From Streptomyces sp. NBC_00370 (GTDB lineage Bacteria; Actinomycetota; Actinomycetes; Streptomycetales; Streptomycetaceae), in NCBI RefSeq assembly GCF_036084755.1, contig NZ_CP107968.1, positions 4,984,501-5,048,500 of the forward strand: DNA of 64,000 nt. Reading direction: 5' to 3'. Both the position numbers and the translations under genes were made by a program. Under the pieces are notes generated by a model, which was given only the letters and a program-made list of their open reading frames with translations, searched no databases and was not told where the DNA came from. This document shows, piece after piece, positions 15,595 through 23,810 of this stretch (positions within the stretch are counted from its first letter, which is position 1; every line of letters begins with the position of its first letter).

Positions 15595-16695
15595 GTGGCA
15601 ACGGTGCACCACTGGACCGGGTTGGAGGCCAGGGCGCTGCGTCTCGCCCTGCGCATGAGTGTGCGGGCCTTTGCCGAGCACCTCGGCGTGGCCGTAGCGA
15701 CGGTCTCGAAGTGGGAGAGCAAGCGCGCCGGAACCGAGCCCAGACCCGACACCCAGGCCATCCTCGACACCGCCCTCGGACGCGCGGACGCCCCCGCCCA
15801 CTTGCGCTTCGAGACGCTCCTGTCCGAGATGGCCGGCACCGTGCAGAACGCTGGACGGCGCGTCACCGCCGCCGGTCCCCGAGCCTGGGAGTACGAGTCG
15901 TGGGCCGAGGACCTGGAACGCGTCGTCGTCGCGCTCTCCCGGCAGAATTTTACCTTCGCCGACAGCCTGCTCAGCCGCTGGTTAGTGCGGTTCAACGCTC
16001 CGGAACTGGATGAAAAGGGCCTGTACCTTTTCGCCCGCTCGACCGCGCTGCTCGGTGACCTCAAACGCGACCAAGGCGCTGTGCTCGGCCCTCTGTCCGC
16101 CCAGCATTCCTACGCCGGCGCTCGCGCCGTCTTCGCCCAGCTCGACATTCCGCGTCGCGTCGCCCAGCTCGACCTTTCTCTCGCGGTGGTCACGGAAATG
16201 TCCGGCAAATTGGAGATCGCCGCCCGCCACTACGAAACCCTCGCCATCGACGACCGCCTCTCCCGTCGGGACCGCGCGAGGGCCCGTCTGTGGGTGGGCA
16301 CCGCGCTGAGCAAAAACGGCCGGCACGATTACGCAACCCGCGTCATGCAGGCCGCGACCCGCGACTTCGAGGACCTCACCGAACCCGATGACTGGTCGGT
16401 GGCCCACCAGAAACTCGCTCTCGCCCGCCGTGGCGCCGGCGACCTCACCGAGGCCCTGCGCTTCATCGACATCGCCCGCTGCAGCGGGGCCGTCGACTCC
16501 CCGATGCAACGCGTACGGCTGGACACCGCCCATGGCCACATCCTGCTCTCCGACGCGGCGACCCGGGATGATGGACTCCTCGTCCTTGATCAGGCTGCCC
16601 GTACGGCCGCGCAGTACGGGCTCGTGCACCAACTGCGCAGTATCGAGGGCATCAAGGCCACGAGTGAGGGGCCGACCGGTCCCCGGCGACGATGA
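15595..16695 (+). CDS. XRE-family regulator with TPR-like C-terminal domain
   Basis: This 366-residue protein has an N-terminal helix-turn-helix (residues about 12-50: LRLALRMSVRAFAEHLGVAVATVSKWES), a linker, and from about 110 a helical repeat domain with TPR-like pairs (RVAQLDLSLAVVTEMSGKLEIAARHYETL; AHQKLALARRGAGDLTEALRFIDIARC). This is the architecture of many Streptomyces regulators that sense peptides or small ligands. The GTG at 15595 is spaced correctly from AAGGGAG; the GTG at 15589 is too close. Leu in SRWLVRF is a TTA codon (15982-15984), making this regulator a likely bldA target. YdcF-like and WbqC-like genes follow. Confidence 0.85.
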   Translation: MATVHHWTGLEARALRLALRMSVRAFAEHLGVAVATVSKWESKRAGTEPRPDTQAILDTALGRADAPAHLRFETLLSEMAGTVQNAGRRVTAAGPRAWEYESWAEDLERVVVALSRQNFTFADSLLSRWLVRFNAPELDEKGLYLFARSTALLGDLKRDQGAVLGPLSAQHSYAGARAVFAQLDIPRRVAQLDLSLAVVTEMSGKLEIAARHYETLAIDDRLSRRDRARARLWVGTALSKNGRHDYATRVMQAATRDFEDLTEPDDWSVAHQKLALARRGAGDLTEALRFIDIARCSGAVDSPMQRVRLDTAHGHILLSDAATRDDGLLVLDQAARTAAQYGLVHQLRSIEGIKATSEGPTGPRRR

Positions 16696-16708
16696 CCAGG
16701 AGAGACGC

Positions 16709-17377
16709 GTGAGCGACAACCAGCAGGCCATCACCGAGGACCAGTGGCGTCGGGCCGCGCTGATCTGGGACTACCACCAGATGCGCCATCAGCTGCGGCC
16801 CGTCGACGTGGCGATCGGCCTGGGCAGCCACGACCTCGGCGTCGCCACCCACTCCGCCGAGCTGTATCGCGCAGGGCTGTTCCCCACCCTGGTCTTCACC
16901 GGCGGCAACAGCCCCACCACCGCCAAGGTCTTCCCGCGCGGCGAGGCCGTCCACTTTCGCGAGCACGCCATCAACCTCGGCGTCCCTGCCGAGTCGATCC
17001 TGCTGGAACCCGACGCAGGCAACACCGGGCAGAACATCACCCTCTCCCGTGAAGTCCTCGCCGCCGCCGGCATCGTGCCGGCGACGGTGCTTCTGGTCTC
17101 CAAGCCCTATATGGAACGGCGGTCGTTCGCGACCGCTCGCAAGCTGTGGCCCGACGTCGAGATCCTCTGCGCGTCGGAACCACTGGAGTTCGACGACTAC
17201 GTGAAGTCCATCGGCGACGAGAAGCTCGTCCTGGACATGCTCGTCGGCGATCTCCAGCGGGTCATCGAGTATCCGAAGCTCGGATTCGCCATCAAGCAGG
17301 AGGTCCCGGAGGACGTGCATGGCGCGTACGAATCCCTCATCCATGACGGCTTCACCAGCCGTCTCATCGCTTCCTGA
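16709..17377 (+). CDS. YdcF-like (DUF218) protein
   Basis: This 222-residue protein has the DUF218 pattern: an early strand with DVAIGLGSHDLGVATHSAELY, then TLVFTGGNSPTT, a central EPDAGNTGQNI (the usual E-x-x-S-x-N-T position) and VSKPYMERRSFATARKLWP. YdcF binds S-adenosylmethionine in E. coli, and SanA/ElyC relatives act on envelope precursors; here no transmembrane segment is present, so it is cytoplasmic. The GTG at 16709 follows AGGAGA at 5-base spacing. It lies directly after the XRE/TPR gene and overlaps the WbqC-like gene. Confidence 0.8.
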   Translation: MSDNQQAITEDQWRRAALIWDYHQMRHQLRPVDVAIGLGSHDLGVATHSAELYRAGLFPTLVFTGGNSPTTAKVFPRGEAVHFREHAINLGVPAESILLEPDAGNTGQNITLSREVLAAAGIVPATVLLVSKPYMERRSFATARKLWPDVEILCASEPLEFDDYVKSIGDEKLVLDMLVGDLQRVIEYPKLGFAIKQEVPEDVHGAYESLIHDGFTSRLIAS

Positions 17378-18155
17378 TTTACCAGAGCCGGGCGGACTGT
17401 GCGCAATTCACCAGCCCAACCTGTTCCCGAGACTGACCACGCTGGCCAAGCTGTTCGCGGCGGACTACTGGATCGTCCTGGACGACGTGCAGTTCACCCG
17501 CCGCGACTACCAGCACCGAGCGCGACTCGGTGCCCTGGACGAAGCGAACCCTTCGCAGTGGCTCACCATCCCCACCCGCCTTCCCCACGGACGGTCGACC
17601 CTCATCAGGGACGCGTGGATCGTTGATCCGGACCGGGCCCGCCGGAAGACCGCCGGGATGCTGCGGCAGCACTACACAGCGAGTCCGCACTGGCCGACCC
17701 TCGCCCGGCTCCTGGACCCGGTGCTGGACGGTTTCGACACCGGCAGAACCGCTGCCGTCGCCACAGCTTCCACTCGTCTGCTGCTGGGCCTGCTCGGCTG
17801 GCAGGGCCAGATCCTCACCAGCAGCGATTTGCCCTCCCGGCCGGGCCGCTCCCAGCGGCTCGCCGACCTCGCTGCCGTGACCGGTGCCCGCGCCTATGTG
17901 TGCGGTACCGGCGGCATGTCCTACCTCGACCCAGCACCGTTCGCCGCTGCGGGCATCGCCGTCCTGCCGTTCCAGCCGCCCACGACCACCATCTGGTCCT
18001 CCGGCCGAAAGCTCAGCGCGCTGTGGGCGCTGGCGACACTAGGCCCGCAGGACCTGGCCGCCTGCCTACAGGGGGTCGCCCTGGACCATGTCCTGCTTCA
18101 CCGTCCTCAACGGCCACCGTCCGAGTGCGGAGAGGCCGCGTCGATCGGTGTCTGA
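17319..18155 (+). CDS. WbqC-like family protein
   Basis: This 278-residue protein carries the WbqC family N-terminus, AIHQPNLFPRLTTLAKLFAADYWIVLDDVQFTRRDYQHRARL, matching HQPxxFP ... aDxxVxLDxvQfxxxxxxxRxxi. Family members are found in O-antigen and other nucleotide-sugar or small-molecule loci, with no established reaction. The ATG at 17319 has GGAGG seven bases upstream and overlaps the YdcF-like gene by 59 bases; a later start at 17343 is possible. It is the last gene of the plus-strand half. Confidence 0.85.
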   Translation: MARTNPSSMTASPAVSSLPDLPEPGGLCAIHQPNLFPRLTTLAKLFAADYWIVLDDVQFTRRDYQHRARLGALDEANPSQWLTIPTRLPHGRSTLIRDAWIVDPDRARRKTAGMLRQHYTASPHWPTLARLLDPVLDGFDTGRTAAVATASTRLLLGLLGWQGQILTSSDLPSRPGRSQRLADLAAVTGARAYVCGTGGMSYLDPAPFAAAGIAVLPFQPPTTTIWSSGRKLSALWALATLGPQDLAACLQGVALDHVLLHRPQRPPSECGEAASIGV

Positions 18156-18206
18156 GGTCAGGACAATCGGCGGGGGACCCCGCTGGTTACCCGCACGTCA
18201 ACCGCG

Positions 18207-18644
18207 TCACGGCCACACAAGGCAGTACGGCTGGTGGCCTGCCTCGTGGAGGCGGTGGCTGAAGTCCTGCCATTCGTGGAGCATCTGGTAGACGTTGAAC
18301 GCGTCGCGCGGGCCGCCGCGGTCCGGGACCGTGGACCAGATGAAGGCCGCAGCGCCCACGGACTCCTCGCCTATGTCGCGCAGCGGGTCGACCACCGTCA
18401 TCGGGAGTTTGACCACCGCGTAGTCCGGGTGCAGGACGACCAGTTCCAGCGGGGGGACCTTGTGCAGGGGCATGCCCTGGATGCCGGTCAGGACCATCGC
18501 GGCTATCGTCTCGGGCTTGACCTTGCTGAACATGCCGCCCATGCCCAGCTCGTCGCCGCCCAGCTCCTCGGGGCGCATCGAGATCGGGACGCGTGCCGCC
18601 GTGGCTCCGTCGGGTGCGCCGAAGTATTTGTAGGTCACCCCCAC
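18207..18644 (-). CDS. Conserved actinobacterial protein of unknown function next to hemL
   Basis: This 145-residue protein runs from GTG 18644 (AGGAG about 10 bases upstream) to WP at 18207. It is soluble and mixed alpha/beta, with KYFGAPDGATAARVPISMRPEELGG near the N-terminus and FNVYQMLHEWQDFSHRLHEAGHQPYCLVWP at the end. From memory it matches the uncharacterised gene that precedes hemL in S. coelicolor (SCO4468 position). A longer in-frame version to 18968 would cross into hemL and has no conserved look. Function is unknown. Confidence 0.75.
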   Translation of the reverse strand: MGVTYKYFGAPDGATAARVPISMRPEELGGDELGMGGMFSKVKPETIAAMVLTGIQGMPLHKVPPLELVVLHPDYAVVKLPMTVVDPLRDIGEESVGAAAFIWSTVPDRGGPRDAFNVYQMLHEWQDFSHRLHEAGHQPYCLVWP

Positions 18645-18895
18645 GCGGCCCCCGCTCCTGCTCGTCGGAGGGGGAGGCTCGTCACGTGCTTCCCGCTCGT
18701 GGCGCCGGTGTTTCCCACGCCGGGCAGGCTCGGGACCCAGGCCGTCGGTCCCCTCGCCCAGTCCGCCACCGCGATGCATATCTCCACCCGACCACTCGCA
18801 GCCCCGGCCGCGCAACCCGATCATCGTGACAGTGACCTCCCCAACGAACGTGCGGTGAAACACCTGTCCGCAAGAACATCCGAGCCTCTGACACC
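18645..18895. other. Divergent promoter region upstream of hemL
   Basis: A 251-base intergenic region separates the minus-strand unknown gene and hemL. No inverted repeat or convincing hexamer pair was seen. Confidence 0.4.
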
Positions 18896-20221
18896 ATGGA
18901 TTCCGTGAGCTTCCCCTATGACGCCCCAGTTTCACAGATCCTCTTCGACCGCGCCGCCCTTGTGACACCTGGCGGCGTGAACTCTCCTGTCCGTGCCTTT
19001 CGGGCCGTGGGCGGTACGCCCCGTTTCATGGTGTCCGGTACCGGTCCATATCTGATCGATGCGGACGGCCGCGAATATGTCGACCTCGTATGTTCTTGGG
19101 GGCCGATGATTCTCGGTCATTCCCGGCCAGAGGTTGTCGAAGCGGTCCAGGCCGCCGTGGCCCGCGGCACGTCCTTCGGGACGCCCGGGGAGGGCGAGGT
19201 CGCGCTCGCCGAGGAGATGGTGGCCCGAATCGGACCCCTCGAACAGGTGCGGCTGGTGTCCTCGGGCACCGAGGCGACCATGTCCGCGATCCGGCTCGCC
19301 CGTGGTTTCACGGGCCGCGCGAAAATCGTGAAATTCGCCGGCTGCTACCACGGACATGTCGACGCGCTGCTCGCGTCGGCCGGGTCCGGGGTGGCGACGT
19401 TCGGGCTGCCGGACACACCGGGGGTCACCGGAGCGCAGGCCGGCGACACCATCGTCCTGCCGTACAACGACCTCGGGGCCGTACAAAAGGCCTTCGCGGC
19501 GAACGCCGGCGAGATCGCCTGTGTGATCACGGAGGCGTCGCCGGGAAACATGGGCGTCGTGCCGCCGCGCCCCGGGTTCAACGCCGGGCTCAAGGAGCTG
19601 TGCGCGGCCAACGGCGCGCTGTACATCTCCGACGAGGTGATGACCGGGTTCCGTACGTCGAAGGCCGGCTGGTACGGGATCGACGGCGTCGAGCCCGACC
19701 TGATGACCTTCGGCAAGGTCATGGGCGGCGGCTTCCCCGCCGCCGCGTTCGGCGGGCGCGCCGACATCATGGGGCGGCTCGCCCCGGTCGGCCCCGTCTA
19801 CCAGGCGGGCACGCTGTCGGGTAACCCCGTCGCCACCGCGGCCGGCCTCGCGCAGCTGCGGCTCCTCGACGACGCGGCGTACGCGAAGCTCGACGCCGTC
19901 TCGCTGGAGATCCAGGATCTGCTGACGGCCGCCCTGGACAAGGAGGGCGTGGCGCACAGCGTGCAGTCGGCGAGCAACATGTTCTCCGTGTTCTTCACGC
20001 CGGACGACGTCCACGACTTCGAGAGCGCCAAGAAGCAGGAGTCGTTCCGCTTCACCCCCTTCTTCCACTCGATGCTCGCCGACGGTGTCTATCTGCCGCC
20101 GTCGTCCTTCGAGTCCTGGTTCGTCTCGACCGCCCATGACGAGCGCGCCGTCGAGCGGATCGCCGCCGCGTTGCCGGCCGCCGCGCGCGCCGCAGCCCAA
20201 GCCACGGAGAATGCCGAATGA
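18896..20221 (+). CDS. hemL: Glutamate-1-semialdehyde 2,1-aminomutase
   Basis: This 441-residue PLP enzyme converts glutamate-1-semialdehyde to 5-aminolevulinate, the heme and corrin precursor in the C5 pathway. PLP lysine K274 lies in TFGKVMGGGFP, SSGTEATMSAIRLAR binds the cofactor phosphate, and SDEVMTGFR is the Asp motif. The start could be ATG 18896 or the GTG three codons later. The stop overlaps the next gene (ATGA), giving a hemL-histidine phosphatase pair as in S. coelicolor (SCO4469-SCO4470, from memory). Heme made here would supply the cytochrome c machinery downstream. Confidence 0.96.
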   Translation: MDSVSFPYDAPVSQILFDRAALVTPGGVNSPVRAFRAVGGTPRFMVSGTGPYLIDADGREYVDLVCSWGPMILGHSRPEVVEAVQAAVARGTSFGTPGEGEVALAEEMVARIGPLEQVRLVSSGTEATMSAIRLARGFTGRAKIVKFAGCYHGHVDALLASAGSGVATFGLPDTPGVTGAQAGDTIVLPYNDLGAVQKAFAANAGEIACVITEASPGNMGVVPPRPGFNAGLKELCAANGALYISDEVMTGFRTSKAGWYGIDGVEPDLMTFGKVMGGGFPAAAFGGRADIMGRLAPVGPVYQAGTLSGNPVATAAGLAQLRLLDDAAYAKLDAVSLEIQDLLTAALDKEGVAHSVQSASNMFSVFFTPDDVHDFESAKKQESFRFTPFFHSMLADGVYLPPSSFESWFVSTAHDERAVERIAAALPAAARAAAQATENAE

Positions 20222-20937
20222 CCAGCACCGACAGCACCGACAGCAGGGGCGCCCTGGACGGCGGGGAAGAGTTCACCGTCGTCCATCTCATGCGGCACGG
20301 TGAGGTCCACAACCCCGACGGTGTCCTCTACGGCCGCCGCGCCGGATATCACCTCTCGGAGCTCGGCCGACAGATGGCCGACCGGGTCGCCGAGCATCTG
20401 GCGGGGCGTGACATCACTCACGTCGTCGCCTCCCCGCTGGAGCGCGCCCAGGAGACGGCCGCACCCCTCGTCAAGAGCCATGGTCTGACGCTGGAGACGG
20501 ACGAGCGGCTGATCGAGGCCATGAACATCTTCGAGGGCAAGACCTTCGGGGTCGGTGACGGCGCCCTGCGCAAGCCCGCGAACTGGAAGTACCTCACCAA
20601 CCCGCTCCGGCCGTCGTGGGGCGAGCCGTACGTCGACCAGGTCGTCCGGATGATGGGCGCGCTGACCAGCGCGAGGGACGCGGCGCGCGGGCACGAGGCG
20701 GTGTGCGTCAGCCACCAGCTGCCGATCTGGATCGTGCGCAGCTTCCTGGAGCGGCGCAGGCTCTGGCACGACCCGCGCAAGCGGCAGTGCACCCTCGCCT
20801 CGCTGACGAGCGTCACGTACCAGGGGAACAGGATCGTGTCCGTGGGCTACTCGGAGCCCGCCAGGGACCTCGTCCCCGCCCATCTGCTGGCCGGAGCCAA
20901 GCCCGTGAAGGGTGCGGGTAAGGCTTACGGAGCGTAG
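20218..20937 (+). CDS. Histidine phosphatase (phosphoglycerate mutase-like)
   Basis: This 239-residue protein has the catalytic LMRHGE motif with R26-H27-G28, the second-strand ASPLERAQETA and a C-terminal CVSHQLP with the second catalytic His. It acts as a broad-specificity phosphatase; the substrate is unknown. Translational coupling to hemL through ATGA suggests a housekeeping role linked to heme or central metabolism, but this is only context. The N-terminal 17 residues are Ser/Thr/Asp-rich and probably disordered. Confidence 0.9.
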   Translation: MTSTDSTDSRGALDGGEEFTVVHLMRHGEVHNPDGVLYGRRAGYHLSELGRQMADRVAEHLAGRDITHVVASPLERAQETAAPLVKSHGLTLETDERLIEAMNIFEGKTFGVGDGALRKPANWKYLTNPLRPSWGEPYVDQVVRMMGALTSARDAARGHEAVCVSHQLPIWIVRSFLERRRLWHDPRKRQCTLASLTSVTYQGNRIVSVGYSEPARDLVPAHLLAGAKPVKGAGKAYGA

Positions 20938-21064
20938 TGATGTTAGTCATACAAAAGTAAAGATATGACAATTACAAGAACCTCCGCGTTTGCTACGACA
21001 TCTCACGTGTTGCCGCTTGTAAAAGAGAGGGGCCAACGCATGTACCAACGCGGATGGGGACAAT
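20938..21064 (+). other. A/T-rich promoter region of the deacetylase lipoprotein gene
   Basis: The first 80 bases after the phosphatase stop are the most A/T-rich stretch of this core segment (around CATACAAAAGTAAAG). This is consistent with an independent promoter for the downstream lipoprotein gene. No unique hexamer pair could be fixed. Confidence 0.4.
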
Positions 21065-22315
21065 ATGCGCGACATCAGCAGGAGGGGTCTGCTCGGAGCC
21101 GGAATCGGCGCCGCAGCCGCGATCGGAATCGCGGGCTGCGGCACCGGCCGGACCGAATCACATAACAAACCGACAGGCAACAGCAGCGTCGCCCCCGGTG
21201 GACACGGAAAAGCGGCGGGGCCTCCGCACAAGGACGTCAAACTCATCGGTGACGGTTCCACCGCCGACACCGGAAAACAGCCCAACCAGCCCGAGGCGCC
21301 CATTCCGCTGGAACCGGGCCAGACCCCGCCACAGTTCGTCATCTTCTCCTGGGACGGAGCGGGTGAAGTCGGCAACGGACTCTTCCCGCGCTTCCTGCAA
21401 CTCGCCAAGGAACACAACGCGGGGATGACGTTCTTCCTCTCCGGGCTGTATCTGCTGCCGGAATCCAAGAAGGACATGTACCGGCCGCCGAACAACCCGA
21501 CCGGTGCGTCGGACATCGGCTACCTCACCGACGAGCACATCAGGTCGACCCTCACCGGCGTCCGCCAGGCGTGGCTCGACGGTCACGAGATCGGCACCCA
21601 CTTCAACGGCCACTTCTGCGCGGGCTCAGGCTCCGTGAACAACTGGACCCCGGCCCAGTGGCGTGACGAGATCGACCAGGCCGTGTCCTTCGTCACCCAG
21701 TGGCGCACGAACTGCGCCCTGCCCGACGCCGACCCGCTCCCCTTCGACTACGCCAAGGAACTCGTCGGCAGCCGCACCCCGTGTCTGCTCGGCCAGGAGC
21801 GGCTGCTGCCCGCGGCGGCCGAACTCGGCTGGCGCTACGACGCGAGTTCCCCCGGCGGAAATCAGGTCTGGCCCGACAAGAAACAGGGCATCTGGGATTT
21901 CCCGCTCCAGGGCATCCCGTTCCCGGGGCACAGCTTCGAAGTCCTCTCCATGGACTACAACATCCTCGCCAACCAGTCGAAGAATTCGACCCACGGCATG
22001 ACCTCCAACTACCCGGCCTGGCGCCAGCAGGCGACCCAGTCGTATATCGCCGGTTTCCGGCGGGCGTACGAAACGAACCGGGCGCCGTTCTTCGTCGGCA
22101 ACCACTTCGAGGAGTGGAACGGCGGAATCTACATGGATGCCGTCGAAGACGCGATGAAGGAGATCGCAGGCACCAAAGACGTCCGAATGGTGTCGTTCCG
22201 GCAGTTCACCGACTGGCTCGACGTCCAGGACCCCGCCGTACTCGCCAAGTTGCGCACACTTGAGGTCGGACAGAACCCGGCCGGCGGCTGGAACACCTTC
22301 CTCAAAGCCGTCTGA
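21065..22315 (+). CDS. Tat-exported lipoprotein with polysaccharide deacetylase-like fold
   Basis: This 416-residue protein begins with a twin-arginine signal SRRGLLG followed by a hydrophobic stretch and the lipobox AGC, so C25 would be lipidated outside the membrane. Residues 35-90 are a low-complexity linker. The rest resembles NodB-type deacetylases: FVIFSWDGAGE on the first strand, NAGMTFFLSGLYL, and HEIGTHFNGHF providing candidate metal His. The Asp of TFDD-type motifs appears as SWDG, so metal coordination may differ. It may act on cell-wall or extracellular glycans. It lies just before the cytochrome c maturation operon but is separated from it by 98 bases. Confidence 0.8.
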   Translation: MRDISRRGLLGAGIGAAAAIGIAGCGTGRTESHNKPTGNSSVAPGGHGKAAGPPHKDVKLIGDGSTADTGKQPNQPEAPIPLEPGQTPPQFVIFSWDGAGEVGNGLFPRFLQLAKEHNAGMTFFLSGLYLLPESKKDMYRPPNNPTGASDIGYLTDEHIRSTLTGVRQAWLDGHEIGTHFNGHFCAGSGSVNNWTPAQWRDEIDQAVSFVTQWRTNCALPDADPLPFDYAKELVGSRTPCLLGQERLLPAAAELGWRYDASSPGGNQVWPDKKQGIWDFPLQGIPFPGHSFEVLSMDYNILANQSKNSTHGMTSNYPAWRQQATQSYIAGFRRAYETNRAPFFVGNHFEEWNGGIYMDAVEDAMKEIAGTKDVRMVSFRQFTDWLDVQDPAVLAKLRTLEVGQNPAGGWNTFLKAV

Positions 22316-22398
22316 CAGTCCCCGCACAGCCGCCCGCAGCGGGATTCGCGGGCGCCGCCGGCACAGAGGGGGGTGCGCAAGATCCCCCGAAACGCCCA

Positions 22399-22414
22399 TG
22401 CGAAACTTTTCACA
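22399..22414. promoter_or_regulatory. Rex-like operator overlapping the resA start codon
   Basis: TGCGAAACTTTTCACA matches the Streptomyces Rex consensus TGTGAACNNNTTCACA at 11 of 13 fixed positions, and the right half is perfect. Its last base is the A of the resA ATG. Rex is the NADH/NAD-sensing repressor of respiratory genes; binding here would block initiation of resA-ccdA-resB-resC. No experimental data are visible to me. Confidence 0.45.
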
Positions 22415-23037
22415 TGAACTTTGGCAGCGCCCCCCGACGCCGCTCCAGCCGTCGACTCCGCGCCGTCGCCCTGCCGGTCATCGGCGTGGCGGCGGCGCTG
22501 GCGCTGACGGCGTGCGGCGGTGGCGGCAAGTCCGGCGGCGGCGGCAACACCAACTTCGTGTCGACGAGCGGCGGCATAGACACCGTCGCGAAGGGCGACC
22601 GCGGCTCGGCCGTCAAGATGTCGGGCGACACGCTCACCGGCAAGCAGCTCGACATCGCCAGCCTCAAGGGCAAGGTCGTCGTCCTGAACGTCTGGGGTTC
22701 GTGGTGCTCGCCCTGCCGTGAAGAGGCGCCCTATCTGGTGCGCGGAGCCGAGGACCTGGGGCCCAAGGGCGTGGCGTTCGTCGGGATCAACACCCGTGAC
22801 GAGTCGAAGGGTCCGGCCATCGCGTTCGAGAAGGACAGCGGTCTGACCTACCCGAGCTTCTACGACCCGGCGGGCAAGCTCATCCTCAACAGCTTCCCCA
22901 AGGGCACCCTCAACCCGCAGGGCATCCCCTCCACGATCGTGCTCGACCGGCAGGGGAAGATCGCGGCCCGGTCGCTGGGCGGGGTCAACACGGACTCGCT
23001 GCACAAGATGATCGACCCGCTGATCGCGGAGAAGTGA
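22414..23037 (+). CDS. resA: ResA/TlpA-like thiol-disulfide lipoprotein
   Basis: This 207-residue thioredoxin-fold lipoprotein has a basic N-terminus, a hydrophobic helix and lipobox LTAC with C34 lipidated. The active site WCSPC (C98, C101) follows VVVLNVWGS. It keeps apocytochrome c CXXCH cysteines reduced for heme attachment outside the membrane, taking electrons from CcdA encoded next. The start is ATG 22414, and a Rex-like box overlaps it. It is the first gene of the resA-ccdA-resB-resC operon, with gaps of only 4-5 bases. Confidence 0.9.
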   Translation: MNFGSAPRRRSSRRLRAVALPVIGVAAALALTACGGGGKSGGGGNTNFVSTSGGIDTVAKGDRGSAVKMSGDTLTGKQLDIASLKGKVVVLNVWGSWCSPCREEAPYLVRGAEDLGPKGVAFVGINTRDESKGPAIAFEKDSGLTYPSFYDPAGKLILNSFPKGTLNPQGIPSTIVLDRQGKIAARSLGGVNTDSLHKMIDPLIAEK

Positions 23038-23041
23038 TCCC

Positions 23042-23806
23042 GTGCTGGCTCTCGCCGAGGCATCCCTCCAGAACGGCACGATCATGGACGGCGCGCTCCT
23101 CGCGGCGCTGCCGATCGCGCTGCTCGGCGGCCTCGTCTCGTTCTTCTCGCCCTGTGTGCTGCCGCTCGTACCCGGCTACCTCTCGTACGTGACCGGCGTC
23201 GCCGGTACGGATCTGGCGGACGCCCGACGCGGCCGGATGGTCGCGGGCGCCGCGCTGTTCGTCATCGGCTTCACCGCGGTCTTCGTCTCCGGCGGCGCGC
23301 TCTTCGGCTTCTTCGGGGAGCGGCTCCAGGAGAACCGGGAAGTGATCTCCAAGGTCCTCGGTGTCCTGCTGGTCGTGATGGGCGCGTTCTTCATGGGCAT
23401 GATGCCCTGGCTCACCCAGCGCGAATTCCGCTTCCACAAGCGGCCGGTGACGGGTCTGGTGGGCGCACCGCTGCTCGGCGCGCTCTTCGGCGTCGGCTGG
23501 ACGCCCTGCCTCGGCCCCACCCTCTCGTCCGTCAGCTTCCTGGCGATGAACCAGGCGAGCGCCGGCCGGGGCGCGATACTGACCGTCGCCTACTGCCTCG
23601 GTCTCGGCGTGCCGTTCCTGCTCGCCGCCGTGGCGTTCCGCAAGGCACTCGGCGCCTTCGGCTGGGTCAAGCGGCACTACGCGTGGGTGATGCGGATCGG
23701 CGGCGCGATGATGATCGTGACGGGGCTGCTGCTGCTGACCGGCGCGTGGGACAGCATCGTGCAACAGACGCAGTCCTGGTCCAACGGCTTCACGGTGGGG
23801 ATCTAG
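23042..23806 (+). CDS. ccdA: Cytochrome c biogenesis membrane protein CcdA
   Basis: This 254-residue protein has six membrane helices and the two redox Cys of the family, in SFFSPCVLPLVPGYLSYVTG and GWTPCLGPTLSS. It carries electrons from cytoplasmic thioredoxin to the outside thiol protein ResA. The GTG start at 23042 is 4 bases after the resA stop codon. It precedes resB by a 4-base gap. Confidence 0.95.
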   Translation: MLALAEASLQNGTIMDGALLAALPIALLGGLVSFFSPCVLPLVPGYLSYVTGVAGTDLADARRGRMVAGAALFVIGFTAVFVSGGALFGFFGERLQENREVISKVLGVLLVVMGAFFMGMMPWLTQREFRFHKRPVTGLVGAPLLGALFGVGWTPCLGPTLSSVSFLAMNQASAGRGAILTVAYCLGLGVPFLLAAVAFRKALGAFGWVKRHYAWVMRIGGAMMIVTGLLLLTGAWDSIVQQTQSWSNGFTVGI

Positions 23807-23810
23807 TTCC

